Assembly: GCF_019320115.1 (NCBI RefSeq)
Contig: NC_089586.1
Span: 3,248,804-3,312,803 of the forward strand
Length of the DNA stretch: 64,000 bases
Reading direction: 5' to 3'
Origin: Miscanthus floridulus
Lineage: Eukaryota; Streptophyta; Magnoliopsida; Poales; Poaceae
Shown here piece by piece: positions 43,566 through 54,112 of the stretch. Numbering within the stretch: position 1 is the stretch's first letter; every line of letters begins with the position of its first letter. The notes under the pieces are model-generated. The model did not search any database. It had not been told where the DNA came from and saw only the letters and a program-made list of their open reading frames with translations. Both the position numbers and the translations under genes were made by a program.

Positions 43566-45181
43566 TGTCGGGGACCTAATACCGGGGTACCCCAGAAGGT
43601 GGAACCAATAACCACCGAACGTTAAAAACTTCTGGATGGATAAGGACGCCGTTACGTATCTTGTTCGAATGACGGGAGTTTGGTTCCGCCTCGCCCGACG
43701 CCTTTGAGATAGCTCTGCCTCACCCGAGGGCTCAGGGCTAGTCTCCGTCTCGCCCGACGCCTTTGGGACGGGCTCGGTCTCGCCCGAGGGCCGAGGGAAA
43801 GACTCCGCCTCGCCCGACGCCTTTGAGATAGCTCTACCTCGCCCAAGGGCTCAGGGCTAGTCCTTGCCATCTCGCCCGACGCCTTTGGGACAGCTCGGTC
43901 TCCCGCCCGAGGGCCGAGGTGAAGACTCCGCCTCGCCCGACGCTTGAGATAGCTTTGGCCCTCGCCCAAGGGCTCAGGGCTAGTCTTTCGTCTCGCCCGA
44001 CGCCTTTGGGACGGCTCGGTCTTGCCCGAGGGCTGAAGGATAGACTCCGCCTCGCCCGACCCCGGAGGGGCGGGCTCGGTCTCAGCCCAAGAGATAAAGA
44101 CTGTCCCTGCTTCACCCGACGGGCCCGGAACGAGCCTCGCCCTGCTCGATATCTAAAGATTGGTTTCATCTATCCTGATAACTTCTCCCCATTCCCTCAT
44201 GATGATGGGGTACAGGGCAGGACAAGACGTTCGGGTCAACCATGGCTCCAAGGACCATACCCTGCGCCCTGGCAGGAAAAGTACTGCCAGGAAACGATGG
44301 GACAGGTGCTTTAGACCCTTCCGGCGCCACAGAGCCCGAAAGGTATTACAGGTGCGTGCTCCTCGCCCTGTAGAGGTTTAGGCGCCGCCTTCAGCTCTGG
44401 GCACGGAACCCGACAGGGATATACGACAACCGCTACGCTCCAGAAAAGGATTTGCTATCTCCCACGAACGACGGATATTCCGTCACCCACGCTGCTGTGG
44501 ACCCAAGGGAGCTGTGCCCGCTTCCCGACCCCTCAGGTCCACCAAGTCAGAAGACCTTGGCCACGGCGCACTCCGGACCCCGATCCCGCATTCCCTCCGA
44601 CGAAGACTCATAGGAACCAGAAGGCGTGCGGAGCAAGGCTGGGGGGAGACTCATAAGTCAAAACCACTGCACTGCAGCCCATACCCTGCGCGGGCAGCAT
44701 TCTGTAACCAACCTGACATTCTACAGAGGCATCGACAGTATTGTAGGCGCTTATCTTCCTTCGCACTCATCAGAATAAAGAACTGGGCCGGGTAGACGTG
44801 AGCCACAAGACAGAGTACGCTTCCTAAAGCCCTCACCCTTGTAAAGCCAGCCCCTTCATCTATAAAAGGGGATGCGCTTCCCTCATCAAGAGGGGGGACT
44901 TTTGACCGAACAACACAAGACACACACACACAGTCAAGCTGCTACAAAGCTCTTGGCCTCCTTTCAACCCTTCCATCAGAGACTTGGGACCAGTCCCTCT
45001 CTCGATCGTTTGTACCCCCTACTACAAACCGTTCACGGTGCTAATAACACGAGCAGCAACAAACTGAACGTAGGGACATTCGGCCCGAACCAGTATAAAT
45101 CTTGTGTCCTTTAGCGCACCATCCGAGCCTAACGCGCATTACTATAAATTTACTTGCCGGTGCTTGTACGAAACACCGACA
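43566..45181 (+). mobile_element. Solo LTR with 5-bp target duplication ATATT
   Basis: Starts TGTCGGGGACC and ends AAACACCGACA (TG...CA with a TGTCGG/CCGACA inverted end). It is flanked by ATATT at 43561-43565 and 45182-45186. There is no internal coding sequence, so it is a solo LTR left by recombination between two LTRs. A TATA box CTATAAAAG lies at about 44858-44867. The left part carries imperfect tandem units with CTCGCCCGACGCCTTTG and CGAGGGC(T/C)(C/G)AGGG (about 43690-44120). The TGTCGGGGACC end is typical of grass Gypsy-type LTRs (inference). Confidence 0.93.
43685..44125 (+). repeat. Tandem repeats inside the solo LTR
   Basis: About eight alternating units combine GCCTCGCCCGACGCCTTTGAGATAGCTC-like and GGACGGGCTCGGTCTCGCCCGAGGGC-like segments, roughly 55-60 bp each. 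They keep several frames open by chance. Confidence 0.85.
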
Positions 45182-45331
45182 ATATTGTAGTAGTCATTCT
45201 GCTCAAACAATACCAGGATCAAAAAACCAAAAGGGTGTAAACAGCAAGATTTATTTTTGCTCCACAGAAATGTACTTGATCTCTAGTAGACTAAAGCTTT
45301 GCAGAACTAAAAGGGAAGGGGTTAGCAATAC

Positions 45332-45437
45332 CTTGTTTGGGAATGTTCTGTACAAGATGTCCTCAAGCCGCTTTGCCAGTTCTGGCAACCGCTTCCCCCA
45401 CTCAGTTGACATCTGTTCCCTTCCCATATAGTCGAAT
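45332..45437 (-). pseudogene. KIX-like module exon 2, copy b
   Basis: A 106-nt exon with acceptor GGTAG and donor GTATTG. Joined to an AT-ending first exon it reads IFDYMGREQMSTEWGKRLPE, then LAKRLEDILYRTFPNK. The pattern KRLEDILYR-FPNK followed by NDYYNMM resembles the helical KIX-like segment of plant HAC proteins. The exon itself is intact. Confidence 0.55.
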
Positions 45438-45649
45438 CTACCAATTTAAGATTAAGAACAGTACAAAAAGTAAGTCATATATGTTCTATTTGAGAAAATC
45501 AGCCACAAACCTAAACTTTGGGTGCTTAGGAGTTATGAGGGCTATTCAACTAATTTCAAAATATAAATGGCAGTCAATGATATAAGTATCAATTGTTGCC
45601 TTTGTAATTATGGAAATGAAATAATTCTAGGAGTATAAAGTTTATGGTA

Positions 45650-45796
45650 CTCCCTCCGTTCCAAATTATAAGACGTTTTGGCTTTTTTAGATACATTATT
45701 TTTATTATATATCTAGACATAGTGTATATCTAAGTGCATAGCAAAAACTACATATCTAAAAAAGCCAAAACATCTTACAATTTGGAATTTAGGGAG
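45650..45796. mobile_element. Stowaway MITE
   Basis: CTCCCTCCGTTCCAAATTAT at the left and its inverse ATTTGGAATTTAGGGAG at the right, with TA on both sides (45648-45649 and 45797-45798). It is related to the elements at 863 and 52577. Confidence 0.9.
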
Positions 45797-46137
45797 TAAT
45801 ATTTATTGTCAGTGCATCTTAACAATTTGGGCCTGCCACTTTAGTTTAGAAATGCTATCGTTCAGCCAATCGAGACTCACTAATTCACCACAATTCTTTT
45901 TGGGGTCAAGAGGTTAGGGGTGGGACCAACACATAATTCATTAAAGGGGATTTCGGCAAGCCAAAACACATAACATCAACATGGAGAGGAACTAAAAGGA
46001 TTAATTTCAATTTTCATGGACGATAGAGCTAATCTCAATCCTTTCACGCACAAATAGTTTACTTAGTCAAAGTCAAATGTAACTCATGGCCTACAAAATA
46101 GTTTACTTAGTCAAAATCAACAGTAATAAATGCTTAC

Positions 46138-46397
46138 ATTTTTCGCGCATAGCAGTTCGTAGCATGACAAATTGCTGGTCCGTTCCTGACATGGCTGCCG
46201 TATCCTGCATCAGCTGGTGCTGCAGGATCTCGTCAAGCGCCACCAAAACCAACACCGACACCACTGCCAGAGACCTGATTTATCTGCGCTGCCTGCCCAA
46301 ACATCTGTGGGGTTTGTTGATTCTGAGCACTCAGTGTCATAATAGCAAACTGCAATTGTGGCTCAACTGGTCCCTTCATCATATTGTAGTAGTCATT
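46138..46397 (-). pseudogene. KIX-like module exon 3 (copy a) fused to first-exon module (copy b)
   Basis: One 260-nt exon: NDYYNMMKGPVEPQLQFAI, then SAQNQQTPQMFGQAAQINQV and a Gly/Val stretch, followed after a frame break near 46233 by LQHQLMQDTAAMSGTDQQFV and MLRTAMREK at the GTAAGC donor. It shows that the end of one module (NDYYN...) runs straight into the start of the next (GQ...TDQQFVM...MREK), so the gene had tandem modules. Two frame disturbances (near 46233 and in the A5 run at 46139-46143) cancel in total length but break the frame as given. Confidence 0.55.
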
Positions 46398-46546
46398 CTG
46401 CTCAAACAATACCAGGATCAAACAACCAAAGTGGTAAAACACTAATGTTTACTCTTGCTCCCCAGAAAGTGCTTGATCACAAAAGGACCAGAGCAGAGCA
46501 TTGGAAAAAAGAGAAGGGGAAAACACATAGCAATACCTTGTTTGGA

Positions 46547-46638
46547 AATTTTGTATTCAAGGTCCAGCAACAGTTACCAGTTCCGGCAACCGCGGCTGCC
46601 ACTCAGCCAACGATGGTGTGCTTCGCACATACTCAAGT
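46547..46638 (-). pseudogene. KIX-like module exon 2, copy a (14 bases shorter)
   Basis: Acceptor GGGCAG, donor GTATTG. It encodes LEYVRSTPSLAEWQPRLPEL and then, after a loss of 14 bases relative to copy b, LNTKFPNK in another frame. The exon is broken. Confidence 0.5.
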
Positions 46639-48987
46639 CTGCCCATACAAGAATAGTCATAAACCCAGTGCCATGTGCAATTCCTAATAGATTTAAAGGG
46701 AACTCAGTAACATACTAATATAAGTAGCAGAAGGATAATAAATCCATTATATTGTCGCCTTGGTAATCTCTACCACTATTTAATGCACCGCTTGTGAACT
46801 TAAGCCACCCCAACATCACAGTTATGAACTCTGCTAAGTACACCAAAATAATTACACCCAGCAGCAACTAACCTTTCAAATAAAAGGACAAGATTTATTC
46901 TGGCCTCTTCTTTCTCTTGCTCACTCACATTCAACAGACGAGATTGTTGGAACCAAACCTCATCACTCATCCCATCCCGCCCTCATCCCGCACCCACCCC
47001 AGCAGCGCGCAACGCTTGGCCAGGGTTCGATTCCATCCCCGCGCACCTGCTCCCCATTTTCTTCTCCTGGAAAAAAGAAACAGAAATGCTATACAACACA
47101 CATGTGTTTTAGCACAAAAAAACACATGGATTTTTTTTTGTATCTCTCTCCCTCTCTCTTTCTCACCGGTGACCACCGGCACCGGCGACGGCGACCGGCG
47201 AGCTCGCCCCGTCGCCCGCGGCGACGGCGACGGCGGATCTATGATTTATCCTTCTGTAGAAAAAAAATTGTGATCTGTGATCTGTGGAGACTGTTGGTAG
47301 AAGAAGGGTGGAGACTGTTGGATCTTAATCTTATGGTAAAAAAAATTGATGCGTTCTGCATAAAACACATGTTGTGTAGTGGGCTGCAAATGACGCAGGA
47401 GTAGGGCACGGAAGGGGCGACGACCCTCCCGGCGCTCGGCACGACCGAGAGCGCAGCGGTCGGCGACTCAAAACCCCCATGCGCGACTCCTCCTCTCCCA
47501 CCCCATCCCCGGCGACGGAAAGATCCGCTAGGACGAGTGGCGACGACCACCAACGCCTCCGCCGTCGGAAGCAGCTACGTCACCCCTTCCGCGCCCCCGT
47601 CGAGGGGCTCTAGCCAGATCCAGGGCCTCGCCCCGCTCGCGCTCGACGCCGGGACAGGCAGCGCAGTGTGGGGGATCGGAGCGTGGCGGTCGCCATCCCC
47701 GCCGTCGCGGCCGCCATCCTCGCCATCGCGACCGCCATCCCCGCCGTCGCGGCCCCATCCCTGCTGCGCGCTCGTCAGGGTTGCCATACCCCCGAGTCCC
47801 CATCCCTGCTGCGCAGCTGTCCGGGATGCCGTCCCCGTTGCGCGTTCGTCGGGATCGATGTAACCCCGAGCTACCATAATCGTCGTCACCACCCCCGTCG
47901 TCCCTGCCTCCACCGCCCACGAGCTCAAACAGGAGCAACCCAAGCAGGTTAGGGTTCGAGCCCTTTGCAACCATGTTTCGAAGCTGCCAGGGGCGCGGCC
48001 AGGCTCGCGGCCTCCAGGCAGGGGCACGCGGCCAGGCCCGAGGCCTCCAGGCGGGGTGGGGGCCTCCAGGCTAGGTTGGGGCGCGGCCAGGCACACCGGC
48101 CTCGCCTCCGACGACGGCAGCAAGCTCAAGATGCTGCTACTCAACTGAGGTTATCCACGCTATTTGCCCTCTTCCTTTCCTGGGACGGAAGCCTGCTCAA
48201 CTGTCGTATGACCATCGTATCATTTTCTTGCTATTTCTTCTTATTAGCTTGGTAATCTCTCCTGGTTTGCAATCTAATTCACTGGTGTTGAGAACGGATG
48301 GGTTGCTTTAGGTTTTAGTAGGTTCTGAGATGTGGTGGGCACCATTTGTGTTTACTCGCCCACATGTCGTTTGATGAAATGTCTCACCTAATAAACAAAT
48401 AAACAAGTGAGCCTTGTATCTTGGTTTATAGGCCTATCTTACTTTTCTACGGCCCTTAGTACGCACGGTGGCCTCAAAAAAAATTAACAAGTGTCAAGTG
48501 TGTGCAATCACACCACTTGATCAACAAAATACAGTAAGAAAATCATATCACAAAAGGGGCGTTGTCCTTTGCTCGTAGCTAGGCAACATGTTGTTTTCTG
48601 ACAGTTTAAATCATTTGATTTTTAATTTTCTATCCTATTTTTAACAGGAAGTAGAGGTATAGTCTCAGATCAGAGGCTGATTATCTGCTTTATTGGTAGC
48701 AAATATATGGATGCAATGTTATCTCATGTTGTAGGCAAAGGACAAGGCCTGTTTCTTTTGGGGGTGCTTCAGTGCTTTTCTACACTTCTGATAATCAGAA
48801 TATCTGGTCTGTACTACTGCTACTGGCTGATTTAATGTTGTTGTTATGTTATCGATTTGGAGCACATTGTTTCTTATTATTTGCTACGGCCATGACCTCC
48901 CACCTCTGCTCAAAATGACATTGGAGATGTCATGAGTCCAGATTTTTTGGTAACCTTTGCATTCTTATATGATAATGTTGTTTGCAG
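46639..48987. other. Intergenic, with a very GC-rich block at 47400-48150
   Basis: 47675-47760 holds imperfect 21-bp units of GCCATCCCCGCCGTCGCGGCC. 47975-48085 holds repeated GGCCTCCAGGC and GCGGCCAGGC blocks. It is open in many frames by composition and I see no protein family. It could be the CpG-rich promoter of a lost gene. 48160-48987 is AT-rich and ends in the acceptor of the RPSA-like exon. Confidence 0.4.
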
Positions 48988-49228
48988 GAGGAAGCTGCCG
49001 CGGCCCCTGAGTTTGCCGCAATCACTGATTACCAAGGAGCTGATCAGTGGGGTGGTGACCAGTGGACCTCTGATGTTGCTGTGCCGCCTGTTGCTCCTAC
49101 TGGTGCTGATTGGGGTGTTGCTCCTGGTATATACTGTTACCTGATCATTTTAGAATTTCCTCATCTTCTTGCTTGCTCCTATTGGTTGGGACCAAGCAAC
49201 CCAGCCGACTGCCCAAGGCTGGGAGTAG
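48988..49228 (+). pseudogene. 3' fragment of 40S ribosomal protein SA (RPSA/p40)
   Basis: After a TTTGCAG acceptor, 48988-49126 encodes EEAAAAPEFAA, then DQWGGDQWTSDVAVPPVAPT and GADWGVAP, the acidic/Trp C-terminal repeats of plant ribosomal protein SA. A GTATAT donor follows. The last piece (49176-49228) encodes PIGWDQATQPTAQGWE and a TAG stop, but the sequence before it (CTTGCTTG) has no AG acceptor. None of the earlier exons (most of about 300 aa) is present. A pseudogene fragment. Confidence 0.75.
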
Positions 49229-52171
49229 GCATAGTCCATTCTGAGACTTGTCTTCGGCTTAAGTTTCAGTATTTTTTCTGAAGTATGAATGTCCAAAATC
49301 TGATGGCATCTTCTATAGCTATGCTTTGCTTTGAACACTTATGTTTGAGGGCTTTCTAGCTGAACCTGTTGTCCAACATTGCCGCTATGATGGAGAGAGC
49401 TGCACTGCCAGCGTATTTTTTTGTTACACTTTCCAACTTCCACTGTCATTACAATTTCCAGATCGCCAATGTTCTACCTTCCAACAGAAATCAGCATTGA
49501 GTGTGCTGAATTAATTAAGGATTGATGCTCTGTTATCTAGCTAATTAGTTATACCATCAGCAATCTGGACATCAGCAATGTATGACCCAAATAATGTTCT
49601 GTATGGGTGACAGCATGTTATATCTGAGATACACAGTATTTTGTAGCAATTCCAATCCTTAGATTATTATGCAACCAAGACAATATTTGTTCATTATTCC
49701 TTCTAATATATGATTTGTAACAATTCTGATCCTTACATTATTATTTGTTTATTAAAGTCAAATTATTAGGTGGTCTGTCATGGGGGATAGACGACCAACC
49801 CGCCCTGCATTTAGCGACATATCAAACATCATTGGACGGGGTATGTTAGCTGCCATGGTTTCTGGTCAGTTTCTCAGATTATTTTGCGAAACTGTGACAC
49901 ACATTATATACGTGAAGGTGAACCTGCAGATGATGAAGAGAGAGAAAAGAGGGAAGAAAGGAATAGAAAACAACGTGAATACCGCGCACGGAAAAGGGCC
50001 GAGGAAACCACCGAACAAAGAGAATAGCGGAATAGAAAGCAACGTGAATACTGTGCAAGGAAAAAAACACTGGCAATACTAACGACTCGTCGACTCCTGA
50101 TCATGGTATCCGCAATCTGATCATGTATACTATTCTTCTTTGTTTATGCATCGAAATGAGTAACACGCTTAATTTTTATACACCCAGAACCATGTGATGT
50201 AGAACCTATATCCGGTTGCACAGATGTTAAAATGACAGAAGCAGTATATTCCACCTTGGCGCCATCTCAGTTGGGTACGTGGTCGCTGTCGATGCAATTG
50301 ATTATAATTCTATAGGATGACCTATTAGGTTTGTTTCAGAGAAACAATCTCTGTCATTTCTTAAATTAGATGGCTGCAGCAGGCTATGGTGGCGTCAGTA
50401 TTAGTTCTGCAAAGTTGAGTAAGTCTTAGCTTCTCAGTTCCAGCTCTAAGCAAATGCAAATTGTAAAGATTGAAAACTGGATAAATGGTGGCAACAAAGT
50501 TGAAGATGAGGTCCAGGGCTATCTGCAGGTATCTCTAGCTTCCTTTTTTCACTCACTCTGATTCTTTTCCGAAAGTTTTACTATGCAGCTTACAATTGGC
50601 TGCAAGTTCAGATCTATATGCAGCAGAAAATTTGTTCTTAGATGGGCCTATAAGAGATTGAAACATTGTACAGACAGAAAATTGGTTAAATGGCTTGCTC
50701 TCTGCATATATATGCACATGATATGCTATAGGTTGCTAGCTATTTCTAAATTTGAAGATGGAAGAAGATTTTGCAGCTTCTGAAAATTTAACCATGGGAG
50801 AAGATTTTGCAGCAAATGAAAATTTCAGTGAGCCAAGGGTGTAATTTAGCCCATTTGGACTCTGGGGTTTTGTGTGTTTGTGATTTTCACATCTAACCTA
50901 CTGTAGGACCTTTTTCAGGTTTCGGAAGATCAGCCCAGAGGGTAAGGTGCATGTGTATAACGGTGCTGATGGCAAATGGATTGCTAATTCTGAAGTGATC
51001 ACCCAAGTCATTGAGTAGAAGTACCCAACGCCGTCTCTGATCACCCCTCAATGTAGTAAGTTCAACTGGTGCTTGTTTCTGAAGATCCTTGCTATATATT
51101 TAGCCCTGTAATTTTCATAGGAGTTACCTCCTAAAGGAAAAAAGGAAGTAATGCATTTATCAGGTATATACAGATCATAAGTTTCAGTGAGAAGCAGCTG
51201 TACAATCTGTCATGCAATTGATTTTTAGCCTGCAAAATGCTTGTAAATTTATCAGGTAGCTAGAATTGAGAATTATCAGGTAGCTAGAATTTATTTTTAG
51301 CCTGCAAAAGGAAGTAATACTTGTTTCATTTGCCTGCAGCTCCAAGAACCATACAGTAGACAGGTGACAACAAATAAGCTTGGTCTTTGTTTCCATTGAC
51401 GGAATCGGAAGACATCTGAGGTACCTGGGAGACTATGTTGAAGGGTGAAATAGTTGCTAGGAATTATCAAAAGTCGTCAAATGTTTAGTGTAGTTTTGAC
51501 GTGTTCTTGAGACATGTACATTTGTATGTCTGTGATGTGATTCCCTGTTATTCTATCTACTCTGAACTCATCCATCATGCCACAAGAACTAATGGTTCGT
51601 GATGTTAGGAAAGCTGTCCTAACTGTTCAATTGCAACCTTGTCATTTTTCTTTTACATGAAAAAAATTGGTGCTGCATTCAGCTTCCTAACACTTTTGGT
51701 TGTTTCCATGAATGTGAAAACATTATGCCTGGAGAACTCCAAGATCTACTTAAGCAATTCAGAACTTATTTGTAGTATGCGAGACATGACTTTATTATGC
51801 CTTCTTATGCATGAGTGTATTCCGGATTATATGTATGGTGATATACAATTACGTGCGACTAAAAACTAAGGAAAAAATGTCGTCGTTTAGTTGAAAATGG
51901 TTGTTTTCAAGTGCATCCTTAGAATAAAGTCGTGGTGTTAGCACGGGCACTATACTGTTATGGAAAGGAAATAACTCTTGTGGCATAAAAAGGTTAATAT
52001 GAGAGGACAAAGATGTAGTTCAGCCAGAAGTGCCTCACCAATCCAGTAAAATTACTCTCCTCTCTAAACCTTAGTGAAACACATACATAGAAGGAAAAAC
52101 TGAGCAGAACTAGTACCATGACGACTGTGATCGGTAGAGTCAACGCTGGACAGTGAAAAAAAAAAACTTAC
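49229..52171. other. Unresolved low-copy debris, with weak + strand coding traces
   Basis: Traces seen on +: 49780-49880 (MGDRRPTRPAFSDISNIIGR); 49908-50080 (EREKREERNRKQREYRARKR, in one frame, with a second RNRKQREYCARKK copy), basic and Arg/Lys/Glu-rich, a little like the N-terminal part of plant Helitron or PIF1-type proteins; and 50915-51020 (FRKISPEGKVHVYNGADGKW, then IANSEVITQVIE and a stop). I cannot assign these to a gene. Each block is next to splice-like signals, so they may be exons of captured or decayed genes. Confidence 0.3.
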
Positions 52172-52278
52172 ATCCTCATGCGCATGGTGGTGCGCAGCTG
52201 GTCCATCACCGGGATGAGGCCAGCCGTATCCTCCACCGGCTGCCCGTTGGCGCCGCTGCGGTGAATCTGCCCCGACAT
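52172..52278 (-). pseudogene. First-exon module of the KIX-like protein, copy at 52 kb
   Basis: Minus strand, ATG at 52278-52276, donor GTAAGT after AT in phase 2. It encodes MSGQIHRSGANGQPVEDTAG and then VMDQLRTTMRMR. It is shorter than the 41-kb copy by 45 bases (15 codons) and keeps the phase. Sequence on both sides aligns with the 41-kb copy (ACTGTGATCGGT just downstream of both exons). Confidence 0.45.
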
Positions 52279-52576
52279 CCTTGACAGGTGAGGGATGCGG
52301 TGGTGATGATGGGACGACCGGATCAGCCATACGACGGCAAGCGGCGGCCATGGACGGCAAGCGGGGAGAAGCGGGACGTGGGCGATCTTCCGATCTGGGG
52401 CTTGGGGTTTGGCGGAGGCTGAGCAACCGAGGAAGTGAATGTGAAATAGGCGGGGAAAGCACCTGAGGCTTGTCGACCGTGTTCCGTGGACCGACTCTGG
52501 GTCTGTCTGCACCCGCTGTGGGTTGGCTCGTCGCGAGCTGCGGGTGGCCCAGGGGAGTGAGCTTCGATAGAGTTTA

Positions 52577-52777
52577 CTCTCTCCTCGTTCCAAATTATAT
52601 AACTGTAAATCGTGTTTTGATTTTTCTCTCTATATATAATGTTATATTTATAGAGACATATACTATGCCGTCTAAATACATGTATTTAGAAAAATCAAAA
52701 TAACTAAACATATATATACTACGCTAAATACACTATCTAGAAAAATTAAAATGGCTTATAATTTAGAACGGAGAGGG
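52577..52777. mobile_element. Stowaway-like MITE
   Basis: CTCTCTCCTCGTTCCAAATTAT left and inverse CTACCCTCTCCGTTCTAAATTAT right, with TA at 52575-52576 and 52778-52779. The inside has inverted TTGATTTTTCT blocks. Confidence 0.8.
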
Positions 52778-52789
52778 TAGTTAATTTAT

Positions 52790-53131
52790 GACAACTCTAG
52801 AGGTGCAAGCGAACGCTAGACCAGTTGGTCTGGCTATGCGCTTTGCACCTTGCCGGCCAGAGTTCGAACCTCTTTGGGGACGGATTTGTTGGCCGGAGGA
52901 AGCACAATTTATCTACGCGTTGAAAAAAATCATCTCGTCTGTTCCACGCCAAAGCACAGGTCTAAGACCAGTTCAGTCTCACGGGAGCTGCGGTGCCGCT
53001 GTGTATGGATGGGGCAAAAGTTCGGGGGTTTTCTCGATCTGCATGAGAATTTCTTCTTCTTAAACACAATACTCGAACGGTCTTAGCCCGTGGGTCGAGT
53101 TTTTTTTTTTTTTTACGACAACTCTAGAGGT
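52790..53131 (+). mobile_element. tRNA-derived SINE with T-tail
   Basis: A perfect 15-bp direct repeat GACAACTCTAGAGGT lies at 52790-52804 and 53117-53131. The body starts GCAAGCGAACGCTAGACC, has an A-box-like CCAGTTGGTCTGG and a B-box-like AGTTCGAACCTC, and ends in about fifteen T. A 3' T-run is seen in several plant SINE families. The insertion is about 10 bases from the Stowaway element. Confidence 0.8.
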
Positions 53132-54112
53132 TACCCCTCCGTCAGGTATAATTGCCTGTGCTTGCGCTCTCTACGTAAGATATAGTTGTCTGTGCTCTCT
53201 GATTCAGTGTATTGGGCTTTACACGTCTACAGTGACAGAGAGAAGCAGCTTTATTAGAGGTGAAGTATGCAGTGATCCATCCTCACTGGTAAAGAGCGAC
53301 GCTCACAAAGAGAAAGCTTCAGCTTACTGCCTCTCCTGAACAGAAATACAGAACTAGATAAATCACCACAACCTATGCCCTATTTCATAAATCACCAGAA
53401 CGAAGGCATCTCACCACCAGAACGAAAATTCACTTTTGGTAAGACACTGGCTGTCGTGGCTCTTGTTTTCTACAGGAATTCAGGTTACATGCCCCGGCTA
53501 CTGGCAAAAATCCTAGCGTCTGCTCACACACGTCATTTTGCTGTCAATGATGATCGGCTCCAGTATTGCGAACCTACGCTGCTTTGATTCTGGAACCATG
53601 AACATTTGTGTGCATGAGTTTAAGAATGCTCTATATATGTAAATTATATGTTCTGATTGTAACGCATGAACCGAGCAGATGCGGCAATTGAGGATTTCCA
53701 TCAGCTGAACAATCTGAAAAAGCAATGACAGCACGCATCTACACTTCAAAAATCTATGGTACATTACCAAGGTAGCCACCGCCTACTGCACGAATATCCA
53801 ACAGGTATAACTTCACTCAATTACATCAAGCCAAGTAACAAACAGTCAATGACATCAGCTAAATCACTTCTACGAGGCACAAAAAAACCATTCTGGTGCC
53901 GTACATGCTCTATCTCAGCTATAAAACGCGGACTGGACCATGGACCAGTTAGCATCAGGAAAGATTGTACAGATCAGCGTGCTCCAAACTTGTTGAATGC
54001 TGTGTCACATCTTGAAGTGCTGCCCAACGGCTCGAACTGGATACAGCATTGAAGCAAAGAGCACCGGACAGTTGCATTTCCCTGCCCAGTTCCTTCACAC
54101 TAAACCGTGGGC
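53132..54112. other. Downstream region of SF3B3
   Basis: Likely holds the SF3B3 3' UTR in its upper part (towards 54112). I see no coding similarity, repeat or RNA gene. Confidence 0.5.

Larger units (their letters stand above)
43436..45198 (-). pseudogene. KIX-like module exon 3, copy b, split by a solo LTR
   Basis: The exon begins at 45198 (acceptor GAGCAG) with AAT GAC TAC TAC AAT, is interrupted by the solo LTR 43566-45181 with its TATT-type duplication, and resumes at 43565 with ATGATGAAGGGACC. It ends at 43436 (donor GTATAT). It encodes NDYYNMMKGP and IEPQLEFAIKTLVDQHQQ. Exon 3 of copy a (46397 down) has the same start without the LTR. Phase fits exon 45332-45437 upstream. Confidence 0.6.

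Noticed and set aside
47102..48144. Several long GC-rich frames (Gly/Asp/Arg-rich or Pro/Ser-rich)
   Set aside because: They overlap each other on both strands, follow short tandem repeats, and match no family I know.
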